From positions 34,321 to 42,128 of the forward strand of contig DHJT01000058.1 in the NCBI GenBank assembly GCA_002404465.1: a DNA stretch of 7,808 nt. The letters are read 5' to 3'. A program made the translations under genes and the position numbers. Position 1 is the stretch's first letter. Each line of letters opens with the position of its first letter. This document shows positions 6,323 through 7,808 of the stretch, in pieces. Origin of the DNA: Sutterella sp. UBA4713 (GTDB lineage: Bacteria; Pseudomonadota; Gammaproteobacteria; Burkholderiales; Burkholderiaceae_F). The notes beneath the pieces were generated by a model. The model was not told where the DNA came from and ran no database searches. It saw nothing but the letters and a program-made list of their open reading frames with translations.

Positions 6323-7708
6323 TTAATGCCGCGCCTTACCGAGACGTCGCGCCTGCTCATCCAAGGCTCGCAATCTTTGCATTTTTTCTGCAATCTTAAT
6401 TTCCAAACCTCGATCGGTCGGCTCGTACCAATGCATCGATTCGATGCCTTCGGGAAGATACGTCTCCCCGGCCGCATACGCATTTTCTTCATCATGCGCA
6501 TAGCGGTATCCGGCATGGTATCCGAGTTCCTTCATCAATTTAGTCGGCGCATTTCTCAAATGCATCGGCACAGGACGGGTTCCGTCTTCTTTGACAAAGG
6601 AGCGAACAGAATTAAAAGCCGTATACACGGAATTGCTCTTGGGAGCAACAGCGAGATAAACAACGGCCTGAGCAATGGCAAGCTCGCCTTCCGGACTTCC
6701 GAGCCGCTCATACACATCGGCCGCATTTAACGCAAGTTCCGTTGCTCTCGGATCGGCAAGTGAAATGTCTTCGATGGCCATTCGAATTACGCGCCGTGCG
6801 ATGTAACGCGGATCACACCCTCCGTCAAACATACGAACGAGCCAATACAGTGCCGCATCGGGGTTTGACCCACGAACGCTCTTATGGAGAGCACTGATCT
6901 GATCATAAAAATTTTCGCCGCCTTTATCAAAGCGTCGTAATGTTGCCGGAAGTGCTTTGCGCAGAAAATCAACAGTCAGAACCTTTACGGAACGGTCACG
7001 CGCCATGCCGCTTGCAACGTCCAAAGCGTTCAAAAGACGCCTTGCATCGCCGTCGGCCAAGTCAATCAGTATGTCACGTGCTTTATCATCAACCGTCACA
7101 AAAGTCACTTGTGTCTTTAACGCACGATCAAGAAGTTCGGAAAGGTCTTCACGAGTCAAACTTTCGAGAACATAAACGGCAGCCCGACTTAAGAGTGCGG
7201 AATTAACTTCAAAGGACGGATTCTCCGTTGTGGCGCCGACAAAAATAAAAAGACCGCTTTCAACATGCGGCAAGAAAGCATCTTGCTGACTTTTGTTAAA
7301 GCGGTGTACTTCGTCGACAAATACGAGCGTCGGCTTTCCGGTACGAGACATATGAAGCTTCGCGGCTTCGACGGCGGCGCGAATTTCCTTCACGCCGCTT
7401 AAAACAGCAGAAATCGCAATGTACGGCAAGCCGAACGCATCGGCCATAAGACGCGCTAGAGTTGTCTTGCCGACACCGGGCGGTCCCCACAAAATCATTG
7501 AATGCGGACGCTTCGTATCGAAAGCCACACGCAGGGGTTGGCCGGGACCGATGAGTTTTTTTTGACCGACAACCTCATCAATCGTTTTAGGACGCATGCG
7601 ATCGGCCAAGGGACGTAACGCGTCATCGCAAGTAGGATCCGAATCGACCGACGAAACTGCGACATCATTCATGGGATTATCATCGTTATCGAATAAGTCT
7701 TGAGTCAT
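6323..7708 (-). CDS. rarA: Replication-associated recombination ATPase RarA (MgsA)
   Basis: RarA is a cytoplasmic AAA+ ATPase of the clamp-loader clade, related to eukaryotic WRNIP1/Mgs1, that acts with SSB at stalled replication forks. The 461-residue product has every expected element in order: Walker A GPPGVGKTT at 75-83, Walker B LVFVDEVHRF at 128-137, sensor 1 GATTENP at 158-164, an arginine-finger LLSRA at 172-176, and sensor 2 GDARRLLNA at 220-228. The C-terminal tetramerisation and MgsA domain follows (SVRGSNPDAALYWL from 277, CDPRYIARR 298-306, KELGYHAGYRYAHDEE 393-408). ATG at 7708 is preferred because MTQDLF is a typical RarA start and the promoter's predicted start site lies near 7745. 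The frame stays open to a TTG at 7744 (12 more codons), but that would leave almost no leader and has no Shine-Dalgarno sequence. The ATG also lacks a clear one. An acidic stretch of about 30 residues precedes the conserved PLADRMRPKT core (33-42). Confidence 0.96.
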   Translation of the reverse strand: MTQDLFDNDDNPMNDVAVSSVDSDPTCDDALRPLADRMRPKTIDEVVGQKKLIGPGQPLRVAFDTKRPHSMILWGPPGVGKTTLARLMADAFGLPYIAISAVLSGVKEIRAAVEAAKLHMSRTGKPTLVFVDEVHRFNKSQQDAFLPHVESGLFIFVGATTENPSFEVNSALLSRAAVYVLESLTREDLSELLDRALKTQVTFVTVDDKARDILIDLADGDARRLLNALDVASGMARDRSVKVLTVDFLRKALPATLRRFDKGGENFYDQISALHKSVRGSNPDAALYWLVRMFDGGCDPRYIARRVIRMAIEDISLADPRATELALNAADVYERLGSPEGELAIAQAVVYLAVAPKSNSVYTAFNSVRSFVKEDGTRPVPMHLRNAPTKLMKELGYHAGYRYAHDEENAYAAGETYLPEGIESMHWYEPTDRGLEIKIAEKMQRLRALDEQARRLGKARH

Positions 7709-7751
7709 ACTCAAAAACCGCCCAAGGAAAATAAAGAATTGCAAAGCCCGA

Positions 7752-7779
7752 ATTCTAACAATCCGAGAAAAGATTTCAG
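7752..7779 (-). promoter_or_regulatory. Candidate extended -10 promoter of rarA
   Basis: On the minus strand CTGAAA (plus 7774-7779, four of six matches to TTGACA) is followed after 16 bases by TAGAAT (plus 7752-7757, five of six matches to TATAAT). The -10 is preceded by TGT, giving an extended -10 element. Transcription would begin near 7745 and leave a leader of about 37 bases before the ATG at 7708. This is a motif-based prediction. Confidence 0.55.
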
Positions 7780-7785
7780 AGGCTG

Positions 7786-7808
7786 AAAAACGAAACCCCC
7801 GTTATCGG
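7786..7808 (-). terminator. Probable intrinsic terminator of the gene upstream of rarA, clipped by the window edge
   Basis: The minus strand starts with CCGATAACGGGGGTTTCGTTTTT. The GGGGGTTT arm and the T run after it look like the 3' half of an intrinsic terminator. The CC at the very edge would be the end of a C-rich 5' arm with a GATAAC loop, and the rest of that arm lies outside the window. If so, rarA starts a new transcription unit. The stem cannot be confirmed from this sequence. Confidence 0.4.

Noticed and set aside
6326..6730. Open frame of 134 codons on the plus strand, opposite rarA
   Set aside because: It is fully antisense to conserved rarA sequence, with no ribosome binding site or recognisable product.
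7709..7744. 12-codon N-terminal extension of rarA from TTG at 7744
   Set aside because: It has no Shine-Dalgarno sequence and begins almost at the predicted transcription start, while the ATG at 7708 gives the family-typical MTQDLF start.

Overview
The window reads as chromosomal DNA of a Gram-negative bacterium, most likely a betaproteobacterium of the order Burkholderiales and perhaps a gut Sutterellaceae-type lineage. The pointers are the rarA-serS pair in the same orientation, an arrangement I associate with Betaproteobacteria, the proteobacterial look of both proteins, and a base composition near 50% GC. The taxonomic placement is inference; no rRNA or other marker is present.

The window has two halves that converge. 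The left half (about 40-4741, plus strand) is a two-gene unit. A candidate TATAAT box leads into a 1136-codon gene for a large, unrecognised protein that carries Sel1-like helical repeats in its middle and a diverged domain repeated on either side of them. A second gene of 420 codons overlaps its end by four bases (TTGA). It encodes a probably exported protein whose layout resembles an M20-family metallopeptidase that has lost its metal ligands. Both genes appear to start with TTG, and the overlap suggests translational coupling.

The right half (4828-7808, minus strand) is housekeeping. rarA (AAA+ replication-recombination ATPase, also called mgsA) has its own extended -10 promoter. It is followed after 119 bases by serS (seryl-tRNA synthetase), which ends in an intrinsic terminator at 4828-4857. 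The rarA-serS gap holds a perfect 9-bp inverted repeat and a 9-bp direct repeat just ahead of the serS ribosome binding site. The right edge of the window probably clips the terminator of the gene upstream of rarA.

The housekeeping genes need little comment. The two-gene unit on the left is the part worth following: neither protein has a function I can name with confidence, and their tight coupling suggests they work together. I see no tRNA, rRNA, CRISPR array, insertion sequence, integrase or phage gene.
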